Assembly (NCBI GenBank): GCA_010027395.1
Contig: RGVD01000174.1
Location: 1 to 5,580 of the forward strand
Source: Bacteroidota bacterium
GTDB taxonomy: Bacteria; Bacteroidota; Bacteroidia; UKL13-3
Reading direction: 5' to 3'
Length of the DNA: 5,580 bases
Of the stretch, positions 1 to 5,575 are shown one piece after another (positions within the stretch are counted from its first letter, which is position 1; each line of letters starts with the position of its first letter). The notes under the pieces were generated by a model. The model had not been told where the DNA came from. It saw only the letters and a program-made list of their open reading frames with translations, and made no database searches. A program made the translations under genes and the position numbers.

Positions 1-1
1 A

Positions 2-79
2 AGTGGTGTAGGACGAGAAGGCGGTTGGGAAGCTATACGTTTCTTCACTGAAGCTAAGAATGTTTGTATTAAGATGTAG
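2..79 (+). CDS. Aldehyde dehydrogenase family protein, C-terminal end only (partial)
   Basis: An open frame enters from the left edge and ends at TAG 77-79, giving 25 residues. It contains GVGREGG followed by FFTEAKNVC near the stop. This is the usual end of NAD(P)-dependent aldehyde dehydrogenases, especially the group annotated as 2-hydroxymuconic or 5-carboxymethyl-2-hydroxymuconic semialdehyde dehydrogenase; the GREGG stretch lies close to the subunit interface in this superfamily. The catalytic Cys and Glu and the NAD-binding part lie outside the window, so the substrate cannot be named. The piece is too short for a firm subfamily call, but the match in wording and in distance to the stop is good. 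It runs in the same direction as lgt, 61 bases ahead of it, and nothing suggests a functional link. Confidence 0.75.
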   Translation, partial: SGVGREGGWEAIRFFTEAKNVCIKM

Positions 80-93
80 ATTAAATAACTTTT
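63..93 (+). promoter_or_regulatory. Possible Bacteroidetes-type promoter for lgt
   Basis: TTTG at 63-66 is followed after 19 bases by TAACTTTT at 86-93. The known Bacteroidetes primary sigma consensus is TTTG near -33 and TAnnTTTG near -7. The -7 box here matches at seven of eight positions and lacks the final G. Transcription would begin near 100, about 40 bases before the lgt start. The -33 box lies inside the last codons of the aldehyde dehydrogenase gene. In DNA this AT-rich, such a match can arise by chance, so it is only a candidate. Confidence 0.3.
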
Positions 94-112
94 TTATTCG
101 TTCAAGATTGGC

Positions 113-130
113 TTATTTCGTGCGAAGTAA
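113..130 (+). repeat. Small inverted repeat in the lgt leader
   Basis: TTATTTCG (113-120) is nearly the reverse complement of CGAAGTAA (123-130), with one T-G wobble pair (116/127). In RNA the innermost pair would open, leaving a seven-pair stem with a GUGC loop that ends 10 bases before the lgt ATG. The stem is AU-rich and has no proper U-run after it, so it is a poor intrinsic terminator. It could lower access to the lgt start, or it may mean nothing. Confidence 0.25.
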
Positions 131-140
131 TTAATATAGA

Positions 141-1295
141 ATGTACGCAACTATTTCCGACCTGCTATTAGATTTATTTGGTATTAATTTGCCATTACCC
201 ATACAAACTTTCGGCTTTTTCCTTGGATTATCATTCCTTGGTGCTTTTTTAGCAACACAATCAGAATTAAAGCGTAAAGAGGCCAATGGACTTATCAGCG
301 CAACAAATAAAAAAATTAAATTTAATGAGCCAATAAGCTCCGTTGATTATATAACCACAACTGTTATTTCAGCATTTGTTGGCTTCAAATTTTTTGAAAT
401 GGTTTTGGATTATGATGTATTGGTTCAGAACCCTCAATTGTTTCTATTATCAGCTAAAGGAAGTTGGTTTGGAGCTTTAGCAGGTGGAGCCTATGGATAC
501 TATACCAAGTATAAGGAAGCCGAAAAAATAAAGGGAAAAGAAATTGAAGAGAAAAGTATAACTTTTCATCCTTACCAACACATGGGTAATATACTAGCTA
601 TAGCAGGATTAGTTGGAATATTAGGTGCTAAGATTTTCCATAATTTAGAAAATTTAGATGAATTCGCACTTGATCCTTGGGGTAGCTTAATATCATTTAG
701 TGGATTAACGTTCTATGGAGGACTCATCATGGCAGCCATAGCCGTTTTAGTATACACAAATAAAAATAATATACCTACAACTCATATGATTGACGCTGCA
801 GCACCGGGATTGATGTTGGCTTATGGAGTAGGTAGACTTGGATGTCATTTAAGCGGTGATGGTGATTGGGGAATTGATAACCTATCTCCAAAACCCAATT
901 GGATGAGCAGTTTGCCTGATTGGCTTTGGGCCTATAAATATCCACATAATGTATTGAATGAAGGAATATCTATTCCAAATTGTACGAGGAACCATTGCTC
1001 TGAACTACCAAACCCTGTATTCCCTACCCCATTTTACGAAGCCATAGTTTGTATTTTCTTATTTTTTATACTGTGGCAATTGAGAAAGCAATTTACTTCA
1101 CCTGGATTACTTTTTGGAGTTTATCTGATTTTAAACGGTACAGAAAGGTTTATAATTGAAAAAATAAGAATTAATACCACCTATAACATATTTAATCATG
1201 CAATCACCCAAGCCGAATTGATCTCGTCTGCCTTAATATTGTTGGGTGTTGTTTTAGTTTATTTAAGCAAATCAGGCAAGTTGCAAAAAACATAA
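141..1295 (+). CDS. lgt: Prolipoprotein diacylglyceryl transferase (Lgt)
   Basis: Lgt is the inner-membrane enzyme that moves the diacylglyceryl group from phosphatidylglycerol to the lipobox cysteine of pre-lipoproteins, the first step of lipoprotein maturation before Lsp. The protein has 384 residues with several hydrophobic segments. The signature GRLGCHLSGDGDWG is at residues 231-244 and corresponds to GRLGNFINGE in E. coli, so R232 matches the essential R143. FPTPFYE at 294-300 matches the HPSQLYE region. The block around R336, E340 and R343 matches E. coli R239, E243 and R246. At the place of E. coli H103 (SFHGG) there is Y192 (TFYGG). The protein is about 90 residues longer than E. coli Lgt. 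The extra length includes a charged stretch near 122-141 and an insert between the signature and FYE with two cysteines (C281, C286). I regard these additions as typical of Bacteroidetes Lgt. The ATG at 141 gives an N-terminus leading straight into the first membrane segment. The DUF4294 gene follows 30 bases later on the same strand. Confidence 0.95.
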   Translation: MYATISDLLLDLFGINLPLPIQTFGFFLGLSFLGAFLATQSELKRKEANGLISATNKKIKFNEPISSVDYITTTVISAFVGFKFFEMVLDYDVLVQNPQLFLLSAKGSWFGALAGGAYGYYTKYKEAEKIKGKEIEEKSITFHPYQHMGNILAIAGLVGILGAKIFHNLENLDEFALDPWGSLISFSGLTFYGGLIMAAIAVLVYTNKNNIPTTHMIDAAAPGLMLAYGVGRLGCHLSGDGDWGIDNLSPKPNWMSSLPDWLWAYKYPHNVLNEGISIPNCTRNHCSELPNPVFPTPFYEAIVCIFLFFILWQLRKQFTSPGLLFGVYLILNGTERFIIEKIRINTTYNIFNHAITQAELISSALILLGVVLVYLSKSGKLQKT

Positions 1296-1325
1296 TTCTG
1301 GCATCATATTTTCGTTAATCAAAGA

Positions 1326-1859
1326 ATGAAAAAAATAGTATTTATATGTTTATTTACAAAGTTCTCTTTTTGCGCGATAGCCCAAATCAATCCAACTGAT
1401 ACAATTAAGAACTATATTTTACCAGAGTTTATTGTTAAAGCAAAAGCTGACCCTGAGTACGAGAAAAAATATCAACGTTTGGTTTATAACGTGAAAAAGG
1501 TTTTGCCATATGCTAAGCTAGCCTCGTTTAGATTTCAAATGCTCGAGCAAAATTTGCAATTATTACCAAATGAAAAAGCAAGGAAGGAATACCTTAAACG
1601 AAGTGAAAACTCTATAAAGGAACAATTTATGGACGACCTGATGAATCTAACTGTTTCTCAAGGAAAAATATTAATCCGGCTAATTTATAGAGAAACGGGA
1701 AGCAATGCTTACGATTTGCTTAAAACTTATCGAGGTCACTTAACAGCCATGTATTGGCAAACATTTGCTAAATTCATTGGAGGTAATTTAAAAGATGAGT
1801 ACGACCCTATTGAAGATTGGCAAATAGAGCAGATAATTAAGCAAATGGGATTTGAATAA
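1326..1859 (+). CDS. Secreted DUF4294 family protein of unknown function
   Basis: This 177-residue protein carries the features I associate with DUF4294, a family found mainly in Bacteroidetes with no known biochemical role. These are VLPYAKLA at 59-66, a helix-rich charged middle, TVSQGKILIRLIYRETG at 109-125, and YWQTFAKFIGGNLKDEYDP at 143-161. The N-terminus (KK, a hydrophobic core, then CAIA|Q) is a signal peptidase I signal, with the likely cut after A19 leaving Gln20 first. C16 is not in a lipobox because a Phe precedes it, so this should not be a lipoprotein. No membrane segment follows, which suggests a periplasmic protein. The length is about normal for the family, with nothing broken. 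It starts 30 bases after lgt and may share its transcript. The stop lies two bases from the stop of the converging M48 gene. Family assignment is fairly sure; function is unknown. Confidence 0.85.
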   Translation: MKKIVFICLFTKFSFCAIAQINPTDTIKNYILPEFIVKAKADPEYEKKYQRLVYNVKKVLPYAKLASFRFQMLEQNLQLLPNEKARKEYLKRSENSIKEQFMDDLMNLTVSQGKILIRLIYRETGSNAYDLLKTYRGHLTAMYWQTFAKFIGGNLKDEYDPIEDWQIEQIIKQMGFE

Positions 1860-1861
1860 TA

Positions 1862-2647
1862 TTAATTTAAAGACCTCTTCAGTTCAATATATTCCTTAGT
1901 AAACATTTTGCCTTTTTTGCCACCTAATAATTTAAACTCATCATCAATTTTCTGAATACGGTTATCAGGTTCAGGATGGGTGCTAAGAAATTCAACTATT
2001 TGCGGATTTTTATTTTCTTTATTTAATTTCTCAAAAAAGCCCTTAACTCCCCTTGCATCATAAGGTGTATGATATAAGTATTTTACCGATTGTATATCAG
2101 CTTCGCTTTCATGACTTCGGCTGAATTTTAAGCCTGCAAGATTTGCGGCTATGTTTATTAACCCACCTTCATCATAACCGAAAATAAACTTAATTAAAAG
2201 AGAGATTCCATAATTCTGTATAAGTTGCCTAGTGCTATGTCTGAGGTCTGCATGGGCAATTTCATGTCCCATAACCCCTGCTAATTGGTCCTCACTATCT
2301 AAATATTTGATAAGTCCGGTATAAACATAAATATATCCACCTGGCACACAAAACGCATTTAAAACAGATGTATCATCCACAATTTTTAGTTCCCAAGTAA
2401 AATCGTTTTTATGCTTAACAAACCCTGAATTTAATATTTCAATTTTAATATGAATGAGTCTTTCATATGCCTTGGGATAATCATCTTCATCCAAGATTCT
2501 AAATTGATTAGGGTTGTTTTCAATTTGCTCCTTTACTTTTTCACCAATCATTTTATCTATATCAGCACTAACATAAGATACCATTCCCTCCTCACCACAT
2601 GAAGATATAAATAATACTAAAATGAAAATTACAATTGAAAACCTCAT
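1862..2647 (-). CDS. M48 family zinc metalloprotease, predicted lipoprotein
   Basis: The 261-residue protein starts with a lipoprotein signal: hydrophobic residues 4-14, then lipobox ISSC with C17 as the lipidated cysteine. Acidic residues follow at 19 and 20 (CGEEG), resembling the acidic surface-export signals described for some Bacteroidetes lipoproteins. The catalytic motif HEIAH is at 128-132, where H128 and H132 bind zinc and E129 is the general base. The third ligand should be E180 in SRSHESEAD (176-184), the ExxxD form seen in Oma1, BepA and LoiP. STHPEPDNR at 222-230 gives H224, which lines up with the histidine of BepA (H246) that can coordinate the zinc and hold the enzyme inactive. 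There are no TPR repeats, unlike BepA, and no further membrane segments. The enzyme probably acts in the periplasm or at the outer membrane on misassembled envelope proteins; the substrate is inferred. It is the last gene of the minus-strand group, six bases after the PorE-like gene, with no Shine-Dalgarno site. Confidence 0.92.
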   Translation of the reverse strand: MRFSIVIFILVLFISSCGEEGMVSYVSADIDKMIGEKVKEQIENNPNQFRILDEDDYPKAYERLIHIKIEILNSGFVKHKNDFTWELKIVDDTSVLNAFCVPGGYIYVYTGLIKYLDSEDQLAGVMGHEIAHADLRHSTRQLIQNYGISLLIKFIFGYDEGGLINIAANLAGLKFSRSHESEADIQSVKYLYHTPYDARGVKGFFEKLNKENKNPQIVEFLSTHPEPDNRIQKIDDEFKLLGGKKGKMFTKEYIELKRSLN

Positions 2648-2653
2648 TTATAT

Positions 2654-4552
2654 TTATAAAACAATTTTAAATTCAGTTCTTCGATTTAACTTTTTACCAG
2701 CCTCCGTTTTATTATCTGCTATGGGTTGCGTATCTGCATATCCCTTAAAAGAAAGCCTTGACGGTATAATACTTTTCGAAACCAAATAATCATATACTGC
2801 CTTAGCGCGGTTGTTGGACAGTACCTCATTTTTTTTCTTATCACCTACATTATCAGTATGACCTCCCACCTCAATTTTAATTCTTGGATTTGCATTCATA
2901 AACTCAATTAGTTTTTCAATTTCTATTTTAGACTCATCCTTAAGTACAAATTTATCAGTATCAAAAAAGATATTTTTCAAAACAACTTTTTCGCCTGTCG
3001 CAATTTGACGCAAGCCAATATTCAAGGTTAAAGGATCAGATGCATCCTGATTTTTTAAACTAAAATTTTCAGAGTGAAATAAATATCCATTCGAACTTAC
3101 ATTCATGGCATAATCTTTATTACCTTGAAGACAAACTAGAAATCCCCCAGTAAGTTTATTTGAATAGGCTTCAACAACTTGCTTACCAGTTGATAAATCT
3201 ATCAATTCAATCTTAGCTACCAATTTTTTCAATGTTTTAGCATCAAACACAATCCCTTTAATATAGCCTGTTTTCTTGGGACGTAAATTCTCTGGTACTT
3301 CAAACCCATATATATCCAAGCCTCCAAATCCACCCTCTTTTTCGGCAACATAATAGGCATACTCTCCACCTGCAGATAGGGTAATACAAGTTTCATCTTT
3401 ATTGGTATTTATAGGAAAACCCATATTGGAAGCCTTTTGCCATTTACCATCAAGCGTTTTGCGCGCAATAAATAAATCAATTCCTCCCATTCCAGCATGT
3501 CCATCACTATTAAAATACAAAGTCTGGTCATCCTTAGAAATAAATGGTGATTGCTCGTCTCCATCGGTATTAATCTCTGGACCTAAATTTACTGGAGCAG
3601 ACCATTTACCATTGCTATAAGTTGTTTTCCAAATATCGGTTTTCCCGAATCCTCCTGGTCGGTTACTACTAAAATAAATCGTTTTACCATCATAGGACAA
3701 GCTTGGTTGAGCCTCCCAAGTTCTACCATTAACTGGAGGACCTAGATTTATTGGATTTGACCATTGGGTTCCATCAAGTTTGGACAATAATATATCACAA
3801 CTACCATTATCTACCCTCCTATTACAAGCTGTATAAAAAATATATTGACCATCAGGAGACAAGGAAACAGTACCTTCATTTTGTTCAGTATTAATGGGCT
3901 CTCCAAGATTTCTTGCTAAGCCCCAACCTGATTCGTTTTTTTGACTGATGAAGAAATCTTCATTGCTATTTCCAATCAAACGTGTAAAAATTAAGGTCTG
4001 CCCATCCGCTGTGAGGCCCGGCCAATATTCATTTTCAAATGTATTCACACCTGATCCTAAATTAGATGGTTTGAAATCAATGGGCTGCTTTATGGCTTCT
4101 TTTCCGAATTCAGCAATTCTTCTAATTTTTTCCGCACTGTTTTTCTTCCCAAAATAATCTTGGAAAGTATTAAATTTATTTATGTTATCGAATGATAATT
4201 GATAGTTTGAAATTTCAATTGCATCCTTAGCAATTCCATAGTATGAAAGTGGAAAATCAGGATTCAAACCTATCACTTTTTCATACAATTTTATTGACTC
4301 ATCATACTTTTCGTTTTTGCCTTTTATATCTGCTAGCAGCATCCAAGCATCTATAAAATTTGCATCTTCTTTTAATGACTTATTCAACAATTCAGCAGCC
4401 GTGTAATAATCCATAGCCGTATATTTTATCAAGGCTTCACCAAATAACTTATCAGCTTTTTTACTTTTTGTACTTGAAAAAGGTAATTGAGCATAAGTTA
4501 AAACTGAAAAAAATAATAAAAAGGTAATTGATAGATTTTTTTTATAATGCAT
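2654..4552 (-). CDS. PorE-like OmpA-family protein (TPR, PD40 propeller, CRD, OmpA domains)
   Basis: This 632-residue exported protein has four parts in order. TPR-like helices lie at about 33-127. A beta-propeller of five PD40/WD40-like units lies at about 160-418. A carboxypeptidase-regulatory-like beta domain lies at about 428-515. The C-terminal OmpA domain lies at about 523-632. The propeller units start with LGSGVN (165), NLGEPIN (215), NLGPPVN (269), NLGPEIN (322) and NMGFPIN (376), each followed by an LSxDGxTxYF-like strand. The OmpA domain has GHTDNVG (564-570) and NEVLSNNRAKAV (575-586). D567 and R582 are 15 apart, as are E. coli OmpA D241 and R256, which bind diaminopimelate in peptidoglycan. 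This order is that of PorE (PG1058) of the Porphyromonas gingivalis type IX secretion system. PorE is a lipoprotein, whereas here the signal peptide ends TYA|QL with no cysteine, so signal peptidase I should cut after A21. Bacteroidetes carry several such paralogs and no PorP/SprF gene is adjacent, so the T9SS role is unproven. The gene lies 22 bases after the phosphatase and 6 before the protease. Confidence 0.9.
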   Translation of the reverse strand: MHYKKNLSITFLLFFSVLTYAQLPFSSTKSKKADKLFGEALIKYTAMDYYTAAELLNKSLKEDANFIDAWMLLADIKGKNEKYDESIKLYEKVIGLNPDFPLSYYGIAKDAIEISNYQLSFDNINKFNTFQDYFGKKNSAEKIRRIAEFGKEAIKQPIDFKPSNLGSGVNTFENEYWPGLTADGQTLIFTRLIGNSNEDFFISQKNESGWGLARNLGEPINTEQNEGTVSLSPDGQYIFYTACNRRVDNGSCDILLSKLDGTQWSNPINLGPPVNGRTWEAQPSLSYDGKTIYFSSNRPGGFGKTDIWKTTYSNGKWSAPVNLGPEINTDGDEQSPFISKDDQTLYFNSDGHAGMGGIDLFIARKTLDGKWQKASNMGFPINTNKDETCITLSAGGEYAYYVAEKEGGFGGLDIYGFEVPENLRPKKTGYIKGIVFDAKTLKKLVAKIELIDLSTGKQVVEAYSNKLTGGFLVCLQGNKDYAMNVSSNGYLFHSENFSLKNQDASDPLTLNIGLRQIATGEKVVLKNIFFDTDKFVLKDESKIEIEKLIEFMNANPRIKIEVGGHTDNVGDKKKNEVLSNNRAKAVYDYLVSKSIIPSRLSFKGYADTQPIADNKTEAGKKLNRRTEFKIVL

Positions 4553-4574
4553 AAATACTAGTTAGAAACGAAAA

Positions 4575-5072
4575 TTAGATAGATTTAGCATTTGACGGAA
4601 AGTCAATAAATGATAAATTTCCTGATGACTGCTTAATCATTTTCCAGGTTTTTACATCAAACTGCATTTCTGCGCATCCTGAGGTTGGTATATGTTCTAT
4701 AAAATTAGGAGTAAGATATCCAATAATACCAGTTACTGTAGGATTATGACCAACTAATATAACATTGCTGAATTTATCGTCTAACTCTCTTATTATAAGT
4801 AATAAATCTTCAACATTAGCATGATAAATTTGAGAATTTAAATCAATGTTTCTCTCATCATATCCAAATAGTTCAGCTAAGATTCTCGCTGTTTTAGTTG
4901 TTCGTTTGGCTGAACTTGAAATTATTAAATCAGGATTGAAACCTTTTTTTGAAAGCCTTATAGACATTTCAAGAGCATCCGTTTTTCCTCTTTCAGTTAA
5001 TCCTCTATCATAGTCTTGAACCAAATCATTCTTTTCGGCCTTGGCATGTCTAAATATTATGAGGGTCTTCAT
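4575..5072 (-). CDS. SixA-like histidine phosphatase family protein
   Basis: The 165-residue cytoplasmic protein belongs to the histidine phosphatase (phosphoglycerate mutase-like) superfamily. RHA at 8-10 gives catalytic H9, which becomes phosphorylated, with R8. RGLTERG at 23-29, SSSAKRTTKTA at 52-62 (R57, the second phosphate-binding Arg) and VGHNP at 107-111 (H109, the second His) complete the phosphate pocket. E88 in the YHANVEDLL stretch is at the usual place of the acid. The short length and the RHAKAE beginning fit the SixA group, which removes phosphate from phosphohistidine; E. coli SixA acts on the nitrogen-PTS protein NPr and was first linked to ArcB. No histidine kinase, HPt or PTS gene is in the window, so the substrate is unknown and the sixA name is withheld. 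There is no signal peptide. The start ATG overlaps the DUF423 stop as TAATG, which favours this start and suggests coupled translation. The PorE-like gene follows after 22 bases. Confidence 0.88.
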   Translation of the reverse strand: MKTLIIFRHAKAEKNDLVQDYDRGLTERGKTDALEMSIRLSKKGFNPDLIISSSAKRTTKTARILAELFGYDERNIDLNSQIYHANVEDLLLIIRELDDKFSNVILVGHNPTVTGIIGYLTPNFIEHIPTSGCAEMQFDVKTWKMIKQSSGNLSFIDFPSNAKSI

Positions 5073-5074
5073 TA
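5070..5074 (-). promoter_or_regulatory. Stop-start overlap TAATG (translational coupling)
   Basis: Read on the minus strand, the DUF423 stop TAA (5074-5072) shares one base with the phosphatase start ATG (5072-5070). Such overlaps usually mean that ribosomes ending the first gene restart on the second. No Shine-Dalgarno-like purine run precedes the ATG, which fits dependence on the upstream gene or the usual SD-free initiation of Bacteroidetes. It also shows that both genes are on one transcript. Confidence 0.8.
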
Positions 5075-5575
5075 ATTAGTGCTGCTTTGTGGGCTTTCTG
5101 ATTTAGAACGGCTACTACGGTGTCTTTTATGTCTTCTTTTTGAAGAACTAGAAGTATCTGTTTTGTTAACATCTGTATCATATTCATCAAATCCTTTAAA
5201 ACCCAATAAAACCCAACCAATAATAAATCCAGCTCCGCCAATTGGAGTTATTGCGCCTAGCCATATGAATTCATCACCCATAAATAAAGAGAAAAAAACC
5301 ATCAAATAAAGTGTCCCGCTGAATATCAAAATACTAAAGATGAATAAAGGCAAAACGTACGATAAGTATTTTTCATTTAATTTTCGATGAAGTAATGCCA
5401 AAAAAGATACGGCAATACCATGTATAAATTGATATCTAACCCCGGTTTCAAATAAATCTGAGTAAAAAGGACTAATCAAATCTTCAATTAAATGCTTACC
5501 CATTGCGCCTAAAGCTACACTTAACGCACAAATATAAAAACCCATTTTAGCGTAATTTCTTGATTTTAATTCCAT
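5072..5575 (-). CDS. DUF423 family membrane protein with Ser/Arg-rich tail
   Basis: Residues 8 to about 127 form a small four-helix membrane domain of the DUF423 (YgdD-like) type. Visible family marks are the ALGAMGKHL stretch (21-29, GAFGAHGL in most members), FETGVRYQFIHGIA (42-55), FSGTLYLM (85-92), LGAITPIGG (106-114) and GWVLLGF (120-126). The function of the family is unknown. Typical members have about 120-130 residues. This one continues with an acidic linker (129-136) and a low-complexity tail at 142-167 with about ten Ser and nine Lys/Arg plus two His (SKRRHKRHRSSRSKS at 145-159). The strong positive charge suggests that the tail lies in the cytoplasm. The ATG at 5575-5573 places the first helix as usual for the family, but only five bases lie upstream and no in-frame stop is seen there, so an earlier start outside the window cannot be excluded. 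It appears to be the first visible gene of the minus-strand group. Confidence 0.85.
   Translation of the reverse strand: MELKSRNYAKMGFYICALSVALGAMGKHLIEDLISPFYSDLFETGVRYQFIHGIAVSFLALLHRKLNEKYLSYVLPLFIFSILIFSGTLYLMVFFSLFMGDEFIWLGAITPIGGAGFIIGWVLLGFKGFDEYDTDVNKTDTSSSSKRRHKRHRSSRSKSESPQSSTN

Larger units (their letters stand above)
1862..5575 (-). other. Likely four-gene operon: DUF423, SixA-like, PorE-like, M48 protease
   Basis: The four minus-strand genes are separated by -1, 22 and 6 bases, too little for full independent promoters and terminators between them. The main promoter must lie beyond 5580. A weak -7-like box (TAATTTTC on the minus strand, near the phosphatase stop) has no -33 box at the right distance. 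The last three gene products could all depend on one signal, but only the PorE-like protein and the M48 lipoprotein clearly share a cell compartment. Co-transcription is inferred from spacing and orientation alone. Confidence 0.7.

Noticed and set aside
90..95. Run of six T after the aldehyde dehydrogenase stop, considered as a terminator tail
   Set aside because: No stable GC-rich hairpin precedes it, so an intrinsic terminator is not supported.
3402..3620. Open frame of 72 codons on the plus strand
   Set aside because: It lies wholly inside the PorE-like gene on the opposite strand, and its translation shows no domain or signal. It is a shadow of the propeller coding sequence.
3299..4075. 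Repeated NLGxPIN/DGxTxYF units considered as a DNA repeat
   Set aside because: The repetition is at protein level, with a period of about 50-54 residues, and reflects propeller blades. The nucleotide sequences have diverged.
3948..4157. Open frame of 69 codons on the plus strand
   Set aside because: It is antisense to the well-supported PorE-like gene and has no recognisable features.
4592..4606. Inverted repeat TTGAC-GGAAA-GTCAA
   Set aside because: A five-pair stem inside the 3' coding end of the phosphatase with no T-run after it on either strand. It is too weak to call a terminator and could be chance.
5050..5241. Open frame of 63 codons on the minus strand across the DUF423/phosphatase junction
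   Set aside because: It overlaps two clear genes in another frame and has no family resemblance. It also does not suggest a frameshift, since both genes are complete in their own frames.
5079..5309. Open frame of 76 codons on the plus strand
   Set aside because: It is antisense to DUF423. Its Cys/Leu-rich start is just the complement of the Ser/Arg-rich tail codons.
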